Positions 15,675 through 25,393 of a stretch of 64,000 nt of DNA are shown one piece after another. The translations under genes were made by a program, and so were the position numbers. Numbering within the stretch: the stretch's first letter is position 1; every line of letters starts with the position of its first letter. The stretch comes from Microbacterium oryzae (GTDB taxonomy: Bacteria > Actinomycetota > Actinomycetes > Actinomycetales > Microbacteriaceae): assembly GCF_030406385.1 (NCBI RefSeq), contig NZ_JAUEPM010000006.1, positions 62,001-126,000 on the forward strand. The letters are read 5' to 3'. The notes beneath the pieces were generated by a model. That model searched no databases. It was not told the DNA's origin and was given only the letters and a program-made list of their open reading frames with translations.

Positions 15675-17642
15675 ATGACGGCTGAATCGCTCCCCTCCGG
15701 TATCGCCCTCGACGAGCTCAGCGAGGGGATCCGGCCGCAGGACGACCTCTACCGCCACGTCAACGGCGCGTGGATCGATCGCACCGAGATCCCCGGCGAT
15801 AAGGCGCGGTGGGGCGCCTTCCACCAGCTGGCCGAGCAGGCCGAGAAGGACGTGCGCGCGATCGTCGAGGAGGCGCAGGGCGCCCAGCCCGGCACCGAGA
15901 CGCGCAAGGTCGGCGACCTCTACGCGAGCTTCATGGACACCGCGCGCGTCGACGCACAGGGAGCGGCGCCCCTCGCCCCGCTCCTCGAGCGCGTCGATGC
16001 CGTCTCCGATGTCGCCTCGCTGCTGCGGACGGCGGGCGAGTTCGACCGCGAGGGCCTCGGCAGCCCGATCGGCGTCTTCGTCGAGCCCGATCCGGGCGAC
16101 CCGACCCGCTACGTGCCGTTCCTCGTGCAGTCGGGCATCTCCCTTCCCGACGAGAGCTACTTCCGCCTGGAGAACTTCGCGGGCACGCGCGACGAGTTCC
16201 GCGGGCACATCGAGCGCATGCTGACCCTCGCGGGAGTGGCGGATGGCGCGGGTCAGGCCGCGCGCGTCTTCTCGCTGCAGCAGGACATCGCCTCGCACCA
16301 CTGGGACAACGTCCGCAGCCGCGACGCCGTCGCCACCTACAACCTGAAGACGTGGGACGAGATCCAGCAGCTCGCCGGCGTCGACCTCGCGCCGTGGCGA
16401 GACGCCGTGGCTCCCGGTCGCCCCGAGACGTTCGCGGAGGCCGTGGTCTACCAGCCGTCCGCCCTCGAGGGTCTCGGCTCCCTCCTCGTGGCGGACCGGC
16501 TCGAGGACTGGAAGGCGTGGCTGCGCTTCCAGGTCGTGCACGCCCTCGCGCCGTACCTCGCCGACCCGTTCGTCGACGAGAACTTCGCGTTCTACGGCAC
16601 CGAGCTCACCGGCGTTCCCACGCTGCGCGAGCGGTGGAAGCGCGGCGTCGCGCTCGCCGAGGGCGCCCTGGGCGACGCGATCGGCCGCGTGTACGTCGAG
16701 CGCCACTTCCCGCCGGCGGCGAAGACCGCCATGGACGAGCTCGTCGCGAACCTCATCGCGGCATACCGCGAGAGCATCTCCACGCTCGAGTGGATGAGCC
16801 CCCAGACGCGGGAGAAGGCGCTCGAGAAGCTCGACACCTTCACGCCGAAGATCGGCTACCCCGTGACCTGGCGCGGCTACGACGCCGTCGAGATCGACGC
16901 CACCGACCTCGTCGGCAACGTGCGGCGCGCGAACATCGCGGAGCACGACCGGCAGCTCGGCAAGGTCGGCCAGCCCATCGACCGCGACGAGTGGTTCATG
17001 ACGCCGATGACGGTGAACGCCTACTACAACCCGCTGATGAACGAGATCGTCTTCCCTGCGGCCATCCTGCAGTATCCGTTCTTCGACGCGGACCGGGACC
17101 CGGCGGCGAACTACGGCGGAATCGGCGGCGTGATCGGCCACGAGATCGGCCACGGATTCGACGACCAGGGCAGCCGCTACGACGGCACCGGCGCCCTCAA
17201 CGACTGGTGGACCGAGGCCGACCGTGCGGCGTTCGAGGAGCGCACGCGCTCGCTCATCGCCCAGTACGACGCCCTCGTCCCGCGGGGTCTCGACGAGTCG
17301 CACACGGTGAACGGCGCGCTCACGATCGGCGAGAACATCGGCGACCTCGGCGGCCTCGGGATCGCCCTCAAGGCCTACGAGCTCTCGCTCGACGGCGAGG
17401 AGGCGCCGGTCATCGACGGATACACCGGCGTGCAGCGCCTGCTGCTGTCGTGGGCTCAGGTCTGGCAGCAGAAGTCGCGCGAGGCGGAGACCGTCCGCCT
17501 GCTGACGATCGACCCGCACTCGCCGAACGAGTTCCGGTGCAACCAGATCGTCCGCAACGTCGACGCGTTCTACACGGCGTTCGACGTGCAGCCCGACGAC
17601 GCGCTGTGGCTCCCCGAGGACGAGCGCGTCACCATCTGGTGA
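15675..17642 (+). CDS. pepO: M13-family metallopeptidase (neprilysin/PepO-like)
   Basis: A 655-residue zinc endopeptidase with no signal peptide, so probably cytoplasmic like other actinobacterial PepO proteins. The N-terminal peptidase_M13_N domain starts IRPQDDLYRHVNGAWID. The zinc site is HEIGH (His489, His493) in VIGHEIGHGFDDQG, with the third ligand in ENIGD (Glu553); substrate-binding NAYYNP is also present. It should cut short peptides. I chose ATG 15675 because TACGAT lies seven bases upstream, as in neighbouring leaderless genes; ATG 15666 overlaps that box. The beta-lactamase-like gene follows after 18 bases. Confidence 0.9.
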   Translation: MTAESLPSGIALDELSEGIRPQDDLYRHVNGAWIDRTEIPGDKARWGAFHQLAEQAEKDVRAIVEEAQGAQPGTETRKVGDLYASFMDTARVDAQGAAPLAPLLERVDAVSDVASLLRTAGEFDREGLGSPIGVFVEPDPGDPTRYVPFLVQSGISLPDESYFRLENFAGTRDEFRGHIERMLTLAGVADGAGQAARVFSLQQDIASHHWDNVRSRDAVATYNLKTWDEIQQLAGVDLAPWRDAVAPGRPETFAEAVVYQPSALEGLGSLLVADRLEDWKAWLRFQVVHALAPYLADPFVDENFAFYGTELTGVPTLRERWKRGVALAEGALGDAIGRVYVERHFPPAAKTAMDELVANLIAAYRESISTLEWMSPQTREKALEKLDTFTPKIGYPVTWRGYDAVEIDATDLVGNVRRANIAEHDRQLGKVGQPIDRDEWFMTPMTVNAYYNPLMNEIVFPAAILQYPFFDADRDPAANYGGIGGVIGHEIGHGFDDQGSRYDGTGALNDWWTEADRAAFEERTRSLIAQYDALVPRGLDESHTVNGALTIGENIGDLGGLGIALKAYELSLDGEEAPVIDGYTGVQRLLLSWAQVWQQKSREAETVRLLTIDPHSPNEFRCNQIVRNVDAFYTAFDVQPDDALWLPEDERVTIW

Positions 17643-17660
17643 GCTGACGGCGGAGGAGCG

Positions 17661-18527
17661 ATGTCGATCGGGGAGATGTCGTCGCCGGGGGAGAGTCGGC
17701 GATCCCGTCGCCGGATCGGACCCTTCGCCGGTACGCTCGCCGCGCTCGAGGCGCTGACTGCCGCCGGCGCCCGCGTCGCGCTGCACGTCGAGACCCTCGA
17801 CCGCGCGGCGGTGCTCGCGCAAGAGGGCGATCACGACCCGATGCCGGTGGGCGGTCTCGGCGTCGTGCCGCTCCTCGTGGAGGCGGCGGTGCAGTTCGGC
17901 GCGGGCGAGCTCGATCCGCTCGAGCTCGTCGCGCGGGAGGAGCTCTCGGGCCTGCCGGGCATCTGGCGCCGGCTCCGCACCGACCGGCTGCCGCTCGGCG
18001 ACCTCGCCGCGCTCGCCCCCGCGGATGCGGATGCGGCCAATGCGCTGCTCGCCCGCGTGGGGCCCGAGCGCGTGACGCGGCGCTTCGCGGCGCTCGGGAT
18101 GCCCCGCTCGGCGCTGCTGGACCGGTTCCGCGTGCATCGCGGGCCCGACGACGCGCCGCACGTCGCGATCGGCACCGCCCGCGAGTTCGCGGGGCTCTTC
18201 CGCGCCCTCGCCACCGGGCGCGCGGGTCACGCCGGTGCGAGCGCGCAGGTGGCGGAGTGGCTGGGCCTGCATCGAGACCTGGGCCTCGTCGGCGCGGCAA
18301 CGGGGGTCGACCCCCTCTCCTTCGACGACCGGCACGGGCTGCTGCTCGTCAACCGCACGGGCAGGGCGCAGGGAGTGCGCGCGGAGGCCGGCGCGCTCAC
18401 CGGCCCGAGTGGCGGAGCCGCGTACGCTCTCATCGTCGAGTTCGACGACGTCGGCGTTCTGCATCGGGATCGCGCCCACGAGGCGTTCCGGGTGCTCGGG
18501 CGGGAGCTCATGGAGCACACCGCATGA
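17661..18527 (+). CDS. Class-A beta-lactamase-fold protein with lost catalytic motifs
   Basis: A 288-residue protein whose overall pattern fits the class A beta-lactamase/serine hydrolase fold, but with the active site gone. Where the SxxK motif is expected the sequence is PVGGLGVVPLLVEAA, so both Ser and Lys are missing; the SDN loop is replaced by APADADAANALL; the KTG box reads NRTG. There is no signal peptide, so it stays in the cytoplasm. It is probably a ligand-binding or regulatory pseudoenzyme. A good GGAGGAG ribosome site precedes the ATG, 18 bases after the M13 peptidase gene; the two are likely co-transcribed. Confidence 0.7.
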   Translation: MSIGEMSSPGESRRSRRRIGPFAGTLAALEALTAAGARVALHVETLDRAAVLAQEGDHDPMPVGGLGVVPLLVEAAVQFGAGELDPLELVAREELSGLPGIWRRLRTDRLPLGDLAALAPADADAANALLARVGPERVTRRFAALGMPRSALLDRFRVHRGPDDAPHVAIGTAREFAGLFRALATGRAGHAGASAQVAEWLGLHRDLGLVGAATGVDPLSFDDRHGLLLVNRTGRAQGVRAEAGALTGPSGGAAYALIVEFDDVGVLHRDRAHEAFRVLGRELMEHTA

Positions 18528-18578
18528 CCGCTCAGCGCATTCATGCGCTGTACATACGACTTTGGCAGGATGGCGAGA

Positions 18579-20519
18579 ATGACCGGAACTGAGAAGCATC
18601 GCAGTGGCAGGCCATCAGGGGCCGCCGACGCTGCGAAGAGAATCGTCCGCGACATCGCAGACCCGGCGCCGCAGGGTGTGCACCCCGCACTGATCCCCGG
18701 CATCGGGGTCGAGCAGACCGGCCGCGACTTCCGCACCGACCGGCTGGTCTTCGGCATCGCCATCGCCGCCACCGTGGCCTTCATCGGCTGGGGCATCGCG
18801 GCGCCCGAGAACCTCGCCAGCACGGCGACCGGCGTGCTGGGCTGGGTGATCGAGTACCTCGGGGTGTTCTTCACCGTGATCGCGACGGTCGTGCTCGTCT
18901 TCATGCTCTACGTCGGGTTCGGCCGCTTCGGCCGCATCCGGCTCGGGCGCGACGACGAGTCGCCGGAGTTCTCGGTGTTCTCCTGGATCTCGATGCTCTT
19001 CGCCGCGGGCATGGGCATCGGCCTCGTCTTCTGGGGCGCCGCCGAGCCGCTCACATTCTTCGAGAGCCCGCCGCCGAACACCGCGGAGGCCGCGACCGTC
19101 GAGGCGATGCACACCGCCCTCACCCAGGTGCTCTACCACTGGGGTCCGCAGGCGTGGTCGTTCTACGCCCTCGTCGGCGGCGCGATCGCGTACGGGGCCT
19201 ATCGGCGCGGACGCACGCCGCTCATCTCCTCGATCTTCGCGCCGCTCCTCGGCGAGCGACGGACCAACGGCCCCGTCGGCCGCACCATCGACGTCTTCTC
19301 GATCATCGTGACGCTGTTCGGCACCGCCGCGTCGCTGGGCCTCGGTGCCCTGCAGATCGGCCACGGCGTGGAGCTGATCACGGGCATCGGCGCGGTCGGC
19401 AACGGCCTCCTCATCGGCGTGATCGCGGTGCTCACCGCCGCGTTCATCGCGTCCGCGGCCTCGGGAGTCTCGCGCGGCATCCGCGCCCTGTCGAACATCA
19501 ACGCGGTCGTGGCGCTCCTGCTGGCGTTCTTCGTGTTCTTCGTCGGCCCGACGATGCTCATCATCAACATCATCCCGTCGGTCGCCGCGCAGTTCCTGAC
19601 GGACTTCACGACGATGGCCGCCCGCTCCGGGTCGCAGGGCGAGGAGGTCCAGACCTTCCTGTCGGGGTGGACGATCTTCTACTGGGCGTGGTGGATCTCC
19701 TGGTCGCCCTTCGTCGGCATGTTCATCGCGAAGATCTCGCGCGGGCGCACCCTGCGTCAGTTCGTGTCGGTCGTCGTCGTCGTGCCGTCGGTCATCTCGT
19801 TCATCTGGTTCGCGATCTTCGGCACCACCGCGATCGATCAGCAGATGAACGGCGCGGGCCTGACCGTCGACCCGCCTGAGAGCGTGCTGTTCGGCGTGCT
19901 GGCGAACCTCCCGCTGGCGGGGGTCACCACCGTCATCCTCGCGATCCTCGTGGCGATCTTCTTCGTCACCGGCGCCGACTCCGCGTCGCTCGTGATGGGC
20001 ACGCTGTCTCAGCGCGGCAACCCGGAGCCGACCCGCTGGGTGACGGTGATCTGGGGTTCGCTCGTCGGCGTGATCGCGGCGGTGCTCCTCGCCGCCGGCG
20101 GTGAGGAGGGGAGCGGCCTCACCGCGCTGCAGAACGTCACGATCATCGCCGCGCTGCCGTTCGCAGTGATCCTGGCGTTCATGATGGTGGCGTTCCTCAA
20201 GGACCTCAACCGCGACCCGCTCATCCTGCGCGACGAGTACGCGGAGCGGGCGGTGCGCCACAGCGTGCGCGCGGGCCTCGAGGAGTACGGCGACGACTTC
20301 GCGCTCGTCCCGGCACCCTACGACCACTCCACGGACGACCTCGCATGGGTCGAGCCGGTCGTCGACGAGGCGTTCACCGAGCTGTACGCGAAGACGGAGG
20401 CGCACCCCATCCTCGACGAGACGGAGCCCGATCTCGGCGGCTCGGCCGCGCCGGGCGGCGACCGCCTCCCCGAGGAGGAGTCGCGCGAGCGCGAGAAGCC
20501 GCGCGAGCTCGGAGACTGA
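18579..20519 (+). CDS. BCCT-family betaine/carnitine/choline transporter
   Basis: A 646-residue secondary transporter with twelve helices between about residues 45 and 535. The family signature FYWAWWISWSPFVGMFIAKI in TM8 is exact for osmolyte transporters such as BetP and OpuD, and GMGIGLVFWGAAEPL is the substrate-site helix. The long hydrophilic, acidic C-terminus (about 100 residues, ending in charged residues) may be the osmosensing tail seen in BetP, by inference. The start was set at the ATG seven bases after CAGGAT; an in-frame ATG at 18570 overlaps that box. A strong terminator follows. Confidence 0.92.
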   Translation: MTGTEKHRSGRPSGAADAAKRIVRDIADPAPQGVHPALIPGIGVEQTGRDFRTDRLVFGIAIAATVAFIGWGIAAPENLASTATGVLGWVIEYLGVFFTVIATVVLVFMLYVGFGRFGRIRLGRDDESPEFSVFSWISMLFAAGMGIGLVFWGAAEPLTFFESPPPNTAEAATVEAMHTALTQVLYHWGPQAWSFYALVGGAIAYGAYRRGRTPLISSIFAPLLGERRTNGPVGRTIDVFSIIVTLFGTAASLGLGALQIGHGVELITGIGAVGNGLLIGVIAVLTAAFIASAASGVSRGIRALSNINAVVALLLAFFVFFVGPTMLIINIIPSVAAQFLTDFTTMAARSGSQGEEVQTFLSGWTIFYWAWWISWSPFVGMFIAKISRGRTLRQFVSVVVVVPSVISFIWFAIFGTTAIDQQMNGAGLTVDPPESVLFGVLANLPLAGVTTVILAILVAIFFVTGADSASLVMGTLSQRGNPEPTRWVTVIWGSLVGVIAAVLLAAGGEEGSGLTALQNVTIIAALPFAVILAFMMVAFLKDLNRDPLILRDEYAERAVRHSVRAGLEEYGDDFALVPAPYDHSTDDLAWVEPVVDEAFTELYAKTEAHPILDETEPDLGGSAAPGGDRLPEEESREREKPRELGD

Positions 20520-20538
20520 CCGCCTCTGCCCGCAGGGC

Positions 20539-20569
20539 GACGCCCCCGCCCCTCGTGGGCGGGGGCGTC
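20539..20569. terminator. Bidirectional hairpin terminator between convergent genes
   Basis: A perfect 13-bp G+C-rich stem (20539-20551 and 20557-20569; arms start GACGCCCCC and GGGCGGGGG) with the 5-base loop CTCGT, placed between the converging BCCT and acyl-CoA ligase genes. It can end transcription from both sides. Confidence 0.8.
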
Positions 20570-20581
20570 GTCGATCCGGTG

Positions 20582-22279
20582 TCAGTCCTGCGCCATGAGG
20601 CGCTCGCGCACCTCACGGCGCAGCACCTTGCCCACGAGAGACCGCGGCAGCTCGTTGGCGAACTCGATCCGACGCGGCACCTTGTAGGCGGCCAGGTGCG
20701 TGCGGCAGAAGTCGCGCAGCGCCTCGGCCTCCTGCTCGGCGTCCGCCCGCAGCACGACGACGGCGGCCACCGACTCGCCGCCCTCCGCGCGCGGAAGGGA
20801 GACGACGGCGGCCTCGTCGACGTCCGGGTGCGAGACGAGCGTCTCCTCGACCTCGCTCGGCGACACGTTGAAGCCGCCCGTGATGATGAGCTCCTTCAGG
20901 CGGTCGACGATCGTGACGAACCCGTCCTCCGACACCGCCGCGATGTCGCCGGTGCGCAGCCATCCGTCGTCGAGGAGGACCGCGTGCGTCTCGTCGGGGC
21001 GCTGCCAGTAGCCGGAGAACACCTGCGGCCCGCGGATGAGCAGCTCGCCGGCCTCTCCCGGCGGCAGGTCGCGGTCGGGGTCCTCGGGGTCGACGACGCG
21101 GATGTCGGTGCTGGGGAAGGGCACGCCCACTGTTCCCGGGCGGCGGCTGGGGCCGATCGGGTTGCCGAGGGCGACGGGGGAGGTCTCCGTCATGCCGTAA
21201 CCCTCGACGAGAAGGCCGCCGCTGACGTACTCCCACTTCCGCACCGTCGAGGTCGGCAGGCTCATGGCGCCGGAGATCGCGAAGCGGATCGAGCTCAGGT
21301 CGATGGCGCCCTGCTGGGCGGCCCGCGCGAGCCGGTCGTAGATGGGCGGCACCGCGGGGAGGAAGGTCGGCGGGCTCTTGCGCGCCGCGCGGGCGACGAG
21401 ATCGGGGTCGAAGGTCGGGAAGAGCACGAGCTTCGCCCCGATGCTCATCGCGAACGTCAGGCAGAGCGTCATCCCGTACGCGTGGAAGAGCGGCAGGACC
21501 CCGTAGAACGTCTCCTCGCCCTCCCGCAGCCCCGGAACCCACGCCTCGCCCTGCTGCGCGTTCGCGCGCAGGTTGCGGTGGGTGAGCATCGCCCCCTTGG
21601 GCGACCCGGTCGTGCCGCTGGTGTACTGCAGCAGCGCGACGTCGTCGAGCGCCGGTCGAGGGGTCTTCCGTGAGAGGCGGCGGCCGTCGACGAGGGTCTC
21701 CCACGTGAGCACACGGCGAGCGGACGGCCGTTGCGTGAGGCGCTTGCGCGTCTCGCGTGCCTTCCGGATCGGCAGGCGCAGGGCCATCCGCTGCGGGAGC
21801 GGCAGTGCCCGGGTGATGTCGACGCTGACGATGCCCGTCACGCGCAGGTCCTCCGGGAAGGCCGCCACCGTGTCGTGGACCTTGTCCCACACGATCGCGA
21901 AGCGCGCGCCGTGATCCTCGAACTGGTGGCGCAGCTCCCGCGGAGTGTAGAGCGGGTTGTGCTCGACGACGATCGCGCCGAGGCGCAGCAGCGCGTAGAA
22001 CGCCACCACGTGCTGCGGGCAGTTCGGCAGGATCAGCGCCACGCGGTCGCCGCGCTCGACGCCGATGCGCCGCAGGCCCTCCGCCGCGCGGGCGATCTGA
22101 TCCCCGAGTTCGGCGTACGTCGTCTGCGCGCCGAAGAACTCCAACGCGGGCTTCCGGCCGTACGCCTTGACGCTCGCGTCCATCATGTCGCTGAGGGTCT
22201 CGGTGACGGGGCCGATCTCATGCGGCACGTCGGGCTGGTACGCCGCGAGCCAGGGGCGGGAGTCGTACGGTGACGTCAT
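20582..22279 (-). CDS. fadD: Long-chain fatty-acid-CoA ligase
   Basis: A 565-residue adenylate-forming enzyme that activates long-chain fatty acids with ATP and CoA. The ATP loop is LLQYTSGTTGSPKGAMLTHRN; the A5 motif is GYGMTETSP, A7 is WLRTGD, A8 contains DRLKELIITGGFNVSPSEVE and the A10 lysine is in RSLVGKVLRR near the C-terminus. All are intact. The start is ATG 22279 (MTSPYDSRPWL), seven bases after TACCGT on its strand; a longer start in the same frame is less likely. It is transcribed alone, towards the terminator. Confidence 0.92.
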   Translation of the reverse strand: MTSPYDSRPWLAAYQPDVPHEIGPVTETLSDMMDASVKAYGRKPALEFFGAQTTYAELGDQIARAAEGLRRIGVERGDRVALILPNCPQHVVAFYALLRLGAIVVEHNPLYTPRELRHQFEDHGARFAIVWDKVHDTVAAFPEDLRVTGIVSVDITRALPLPQRMALRLPIRKARETRKRLTQRPSARRVLTWETLVDGRRLSRKTPRPALDDVALLQYTSGTTGSPKGAMLTHRNLRANAQQGEAWVPGLREGEETFYGVLPLFHAYGMTLCLTFAMSIGAKLVLFPTFDPDLVARAARKSPPTFLPAVPPIYDRLARAAQQGAIDLSSIRFAISGAMSLPTSTVRKWEYVSGGLLVEGYGMTETSPVALGNPIGPSRRPGTVGVPFPSTDIRVVDPEDPDRDLPPGEAGELLIRGPQVFSGYWQRPDETHAVLLDDGWLRTGDIAAVSEDGFVTIVDRLKELIITGGFNVSPSEVEETLVSHPDVDEAAVVSLPRAEGGESVAAVVVLRADAEQEAEALRDFCRTHLAAYKVPRRIEFANELPRSLVGKVLRREVRERLMAQD

Positions 22280-22335
22280 GCGCTCCACGGTAGTCGCGGC
22301 TTCGCGGCGGAGGTGCGGTCTTGACAAGGCGGCGC

Positions 22336-23640
22336 TCAGCTCGAAGGCGCGTCTGCCGGCGGCTCGCCCGATGGCATCTGTCCGTCGCCGCGAGCTCCGC
22401 CGTCGGGCGCTCCGCCGCCCATGCCGCCGGTCGCCGCCTGCTGCTCCACGCTGTTCGCGTAGTCGTTGGACGGATCGCGGTAGATCGTGTGGACGTGGCC
22501 CCAGCCGCTCGTGCTGACGCCCTCGACGTCGGCGCCGGCCGATCCGCTCTGCGCCTGGAAGGCGATGTAGACGTCCGGGCCGGAGATGGAGAAGTTGATG
22601 CCGTCGCCGGTGCTCATGTCGTAGGTGGTCTCGCCCGACCAGGCGATGACGGTCTCATCGAGGGTCGCCTCGATCTCCGCCAGGGTGCTCGCGGTCGTCT
22701 CCTCGTCGGCCATGCCGGCCCAGTTGGCGATGAGCTCGAGCAGGAGCTGCTTCTGCTCGTCGGTGAGGTCGGCGCCGGTCAGGCCCGAGCCGGATTCGAA
22801 GTCGCAGGTGTCACCCGGCGCGCACATCGTGACGTCCCCGGAGGTGAGGGTCTCCTGCTGCTCGGGGGTGAGGCTGTCGAAGAACGCGAACGCGTCGGTG
22901 TAGATGCCGTCGAAGGGCTGGACCTCGTCGCCGTCCTCGTCCGTGTAGACGGCGGGCTGCACGCCGAGGTGCGTGGGCGCGAAGGTGATGGTGTCCTCCG
23001 CGCCGTTCAGGTCGGCGTTGATGCCGAGGTGGTGGCCGCCGAACTGCACGGCGTAGGCGTCGGTGTCGGAGGCGTCGCCGAAGAACGCGAGGTAGTACTG
23101 GCCGAGGGAGGTCTCGGTGGTGTCGCTGTTCTCCAGCAGGTACTGATCGCCCCCCATGATGTTCGTCACGGTCTCGTAGGCCTCGTCGCTCAGCAGCGCC
23201 TCGAGCACGGCCATGGCCGCGGTCTGCTGCTCCTCGGTCAGATCCGCCAGGTTCAGCCCGGCGCGCTCGACGAACGTGACCGGGTAGTTCGACCAGGAGG
23301 TGGTCTTCGTCTCGTCGTCGTAGTCGTAGGTGACGGCCTCGACCTGCTCCTCCGACAGTGTCGCGAGGAACGCCTCGACGGCTTCATTCGTGTCGGCGAT
23401 CGTCTCGGCGGTGGTCGTCGCGTCCTCGCTTCCGGAGGACGTGGTGGCGATGGGGGAGTCGACCGTCGATGCCGTCGATGTGGGCGACGTGGACGACGAC
23501 GATTCACTCGAGGCGGTGTCGGTCGTCGACGTGGCACACCCGGCGAGCGCGAGCCCGCCGACGAGCAGCATCGACGCCATCCAGAGGGGCTTGGAGCGTG
23601 CGACCCGGCGCGACTTGCCGAGGGAGTCGGTGTTGTTCAT
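22336..23640 (-). CDS. DUF3500-family lipoprotein
   Basis: A 434-residue exported lipoprotein. The signal peptide ends with a lipobox LALAGC (lipidated Cys35), followed by a 45-residue Ser/Thr-rich linker and then a DUF3500 domain (about 80-410) with features such as FVERAGLNLADLTEEQQ and GGHHLGINADLNG. DUF3500 proteins have no established function; the conserved His cluster in GGHHLG may bind metal. TAGGCT at 23660-23665 (minus) is a probable -10, with a GGAGG ribosome site before the ATG. The C-terminus is low-complexity and rich in Gly, Pro and Asp. Confidence 0.85.
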   Translation of the reverse strand: MNNTDSLGKSRRVARSKPLWMASMLLVGGLALAGCATSTTDTASSESSSSTSPTSTASTVDSPIATTSSGSEDATTTAETIADTNEAVEAFLATLSEEQVEAVTYDYDDETKTTSWSNYPVTFVERAGLNLADLTEEQQTAAMAVLEALLSDEAYETVTNIMGGDQYLLENSDTTETSLGQYYLAFFGDASDTDAYAVQFGGHHLGINADLNGAEDTITFAPTHLGVQPAVYTDEDGDEVQPFDGIYTDAFAFFDSLTPEQQETLTSGDVTMCAPGDTCDFESGSGLTGADLTDEQKQLLLELIANWAGMADEETTASTLAEIEATLDETVIAWSGETTYDMSTGDGINFSISGPDVYIAFQAQSGSAGADVEGVSTSGWGHVHTIYRDPSNDYANSVEQQAATGGMGGGAPDGGARGDGQMPSGEPPADAPSS

Positions 23641-23728
23641 GCCTCCACCCTGCGAGGGCAGCCTATGCAGCTCCTATGACGGGCGCATGCGTAGCCGCCG
23701 AAAGCCTGCCCCCGCCCCGATCCCGACC

Positions 23729-24382
23729 TCACCCGCGGCGCGTCACCCAGTCCGCCATCCGAGCGAACAGCGCGCGATGGCCATCCGACGCCCACGACCG
23801 CTCGTCGTGTCCGAGCGCGTCGACGCCCACGCGCGCGGCGCCGTGCTCGCGCACCCACGCCGTCGGCATCCGCTCGCCCTCCGTCTCGTGCTCGGCAACG
23901 ACCATCCGCTCGCCGAAGGCCTGCAGGCGCGAGTAGCGCTCGTCCACGACGTCGAAGCTCGCGATGGCCGTGCCGTCGGGGAGCGCGCCGCCCGTGACGT
24001 GCACGGTGTCGAGGGGCGGGTGCCATGACAGGCCCGGCACCCACATCCCGCCGATCGCCACCGGCCAGTCGGGATAGTCGCGCAGCGACGACAGCGCGGC
24101 ATGCACGGCGATCACGCCGATGCCGCGCTCGAGCCCCGTGCGGAAGCCCGCGAGCGCGGCGGGCTCGAGGGGCTCGGTCGTCTCCGAGCGCCACGGGTCG
24201 CCGGCGTTGACGACGAGGAGATCCACGCCCTCGAGGCGGGTCATGGCGTGATCGACGTCGTGATCGATGTCGGCGTGGAAGCCGGCCTCGGTCAGGACGT
24301 CGGCGATGAGCGGGCTGGTCTTCGCATAGGGGTGCCAGGGGTCGGCGTAGCGGCCGGTCCCGGTGGCGATGAGCGCGCGCAT
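23729..24382 (-). CDS. ThuA-like domain protein
   Basis: A 217-residue protein of the ThuA family (class I glutamine amidotransferase-like fold), found with trehalose and sugar utilisation genes in rhizobia. It starts MRALIATGTGRYADPWHPY and has VDLLVVNAGDPW, GVIAVHAALSSLRDYP and the GGMWVPGLSWHPP region typical of the family. The catalytic Cys of true amidotransferases is absent. It may isomerise or oxidise a sugar, but this is unproven. AAGGAG precedes the ATG by six bases. Confidence 0.82.
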   Translation of the reverse strand: MRALIATGTGRYADPWHPYAKTSPLIADVLTEAGFHADIDHDVDHAMTRLEGVDLLVVNAGDPWRSETTEPLEPAALAGFRTGLERGIGVIAVHAALSSLRDYPDWPVAIGGMWVPGLSWHPPLDTVHVTGGALPDGTAIASFDVVDERYSRLQAFGERMVVAEHETEGERMPTAWVREHGAARVGVDALGHDERSWASDGHRALFARMADWVTRRG

Positions 24383-24416
24383 GGATCTCCTTCGAACGCG
24401 CTCGATGCTACGCGGA

Positions 24417-25292
24417 TCAGAACACGATGGTGTGGTTCCCGTGACGCAGCACCCGGTCCTGCGCGTGCCACAGCACCGCGCGGGAGAGCACGGCGCGCTC
24501 GACGTCCGCCCCGCGGCGGCGCAGGTCGTCGGCCGAGTCGGCGTGCGTGACGCGCACGACGTCCTGCTCGATGATCGGGCCCTCGTCGAGGTCCTCCGTG
24601 ACGTAGTGGCTGGTCGCGCCGATGAGCTTCACGCCGCGCTCCTTCGCCTTGCGGTACGGGTTCGCGCCGATGAACGCGGGCAGGAAGGAGTGGTGGATGT
24701 TGATGACGGGCACCCCCACCTGAGCGAGGAAGTCGCTCGAGAGGATCTGCATGTACCGGGCGAGCACGACGAAGTCGACGTTGCCCTTCAGCAGCTTCAC
24801 GATCTCGGCCTCCGACTGCGACTTGTCGGGTCCGGCCTGCGAGGGCACGTGGAAGAAGGGCACGCCGAACGAGCGCACGTCCTCCGCGGTGGTGGTGTGG
24901 TTGGCGATCACCATGGGGATGCTCACCGGCAGCTCGCCTCGACGGTGGCGCCAGAGCAGGTCGAGCAGGCAGTGGTCGTCCTTCGAGGCGAGGATGGCCA
25001 TCCGCTTGGGGATCGAGAGGTCGTTGAGCGTCCAGCTCATGCCGAACGGCTCGAGCGTCGTGGCGAGGTCCGCCTCGATCTCGTCCCTCACGAGGGCGAA
25101 GTTCGCGCGGTGGAAGACCACGCGCTGGAAGAAGCGCCCGCCGGAGGGGTCGGTGGAGTGCTGGTCGAGGGAGACGATGTTGCCCTGGTTGCGCGCGATG
25201 AGCGCGGCGATCGCGGCGACGACTCCCGACTGGTCGGGTCCGTCGACGATGAGGCAGGCGTGATCGATCAGGTCTTCCCTCTGGGGCGTCAT
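24417..25292 (-). CDS. purU: Formyltetrahydrofolate deformylase
   Basis: A 291-residue enzyme that hydrolyses 10-formyl-tetrahydrofolate to formate and tetrahydrofolate, balancing the one-carbon pool and feeding purine synthesis. It has an N-terminal ACT regulatory domain (about 8-85, starting HACLIVDGPDQSGVVAAIAA) and a formyltransferase-like catalytic domain with HHSFLPAFIGANPY and GATSHYVTEDLDEGPIIEQ. The start MTPQREDL at 25292 was chosen by homology; the longer frame is Arg/Ser-rich and unlikely. It diverges from a membrane-protein gene. Formate release may relate functionally to the RuMP formaldehyde genes further along. Confidence 0.93.
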   Translation of the reverse strand: MTPQREDLIDHACLIVDGPDQSGVVAAIAALIARNQGNIVSLDQHSTDPSGGRFFQRVVFHRANFALVRDEIEADLATTLEPFGMSWTLNDLSIPKRMAILASKDDHCLLDLLWRHRRGELPVSIPMVIANHTTTAEDVRSFGVPFFHVPSQAGPDKSQSEAEIVKLLKGNVDFVVLARYMQILSSDFLAQVGVPVINIHHSFLPAFIGANPYRKAKERGVKLIGATSHYVTEDLDEGPIIEQDVVRVTHADSADDLRRRGADVERAVLSRAVLWHAQDRVLRHGNHTIVF

Positions 25293-25393
25293 GGCCTCAT
25301 TCTCTCGCGATCGGGAGGGCGCCCGTGACGGGACCCTCACAGGGCCGCGTTCTCTAGACTGGGGGTGTCCCTTCGCACGCACGAGGTCCTGTC

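Noticed and set aside
15630..18599. A 989-codon open frame on the minus strand across the M13 peptidase region
   Set aside because: It is a shadow of the real genes on the plus strand; its translation is Arg/Glu/Val/His-rich without any domain, as expected from high G+C at third positions.
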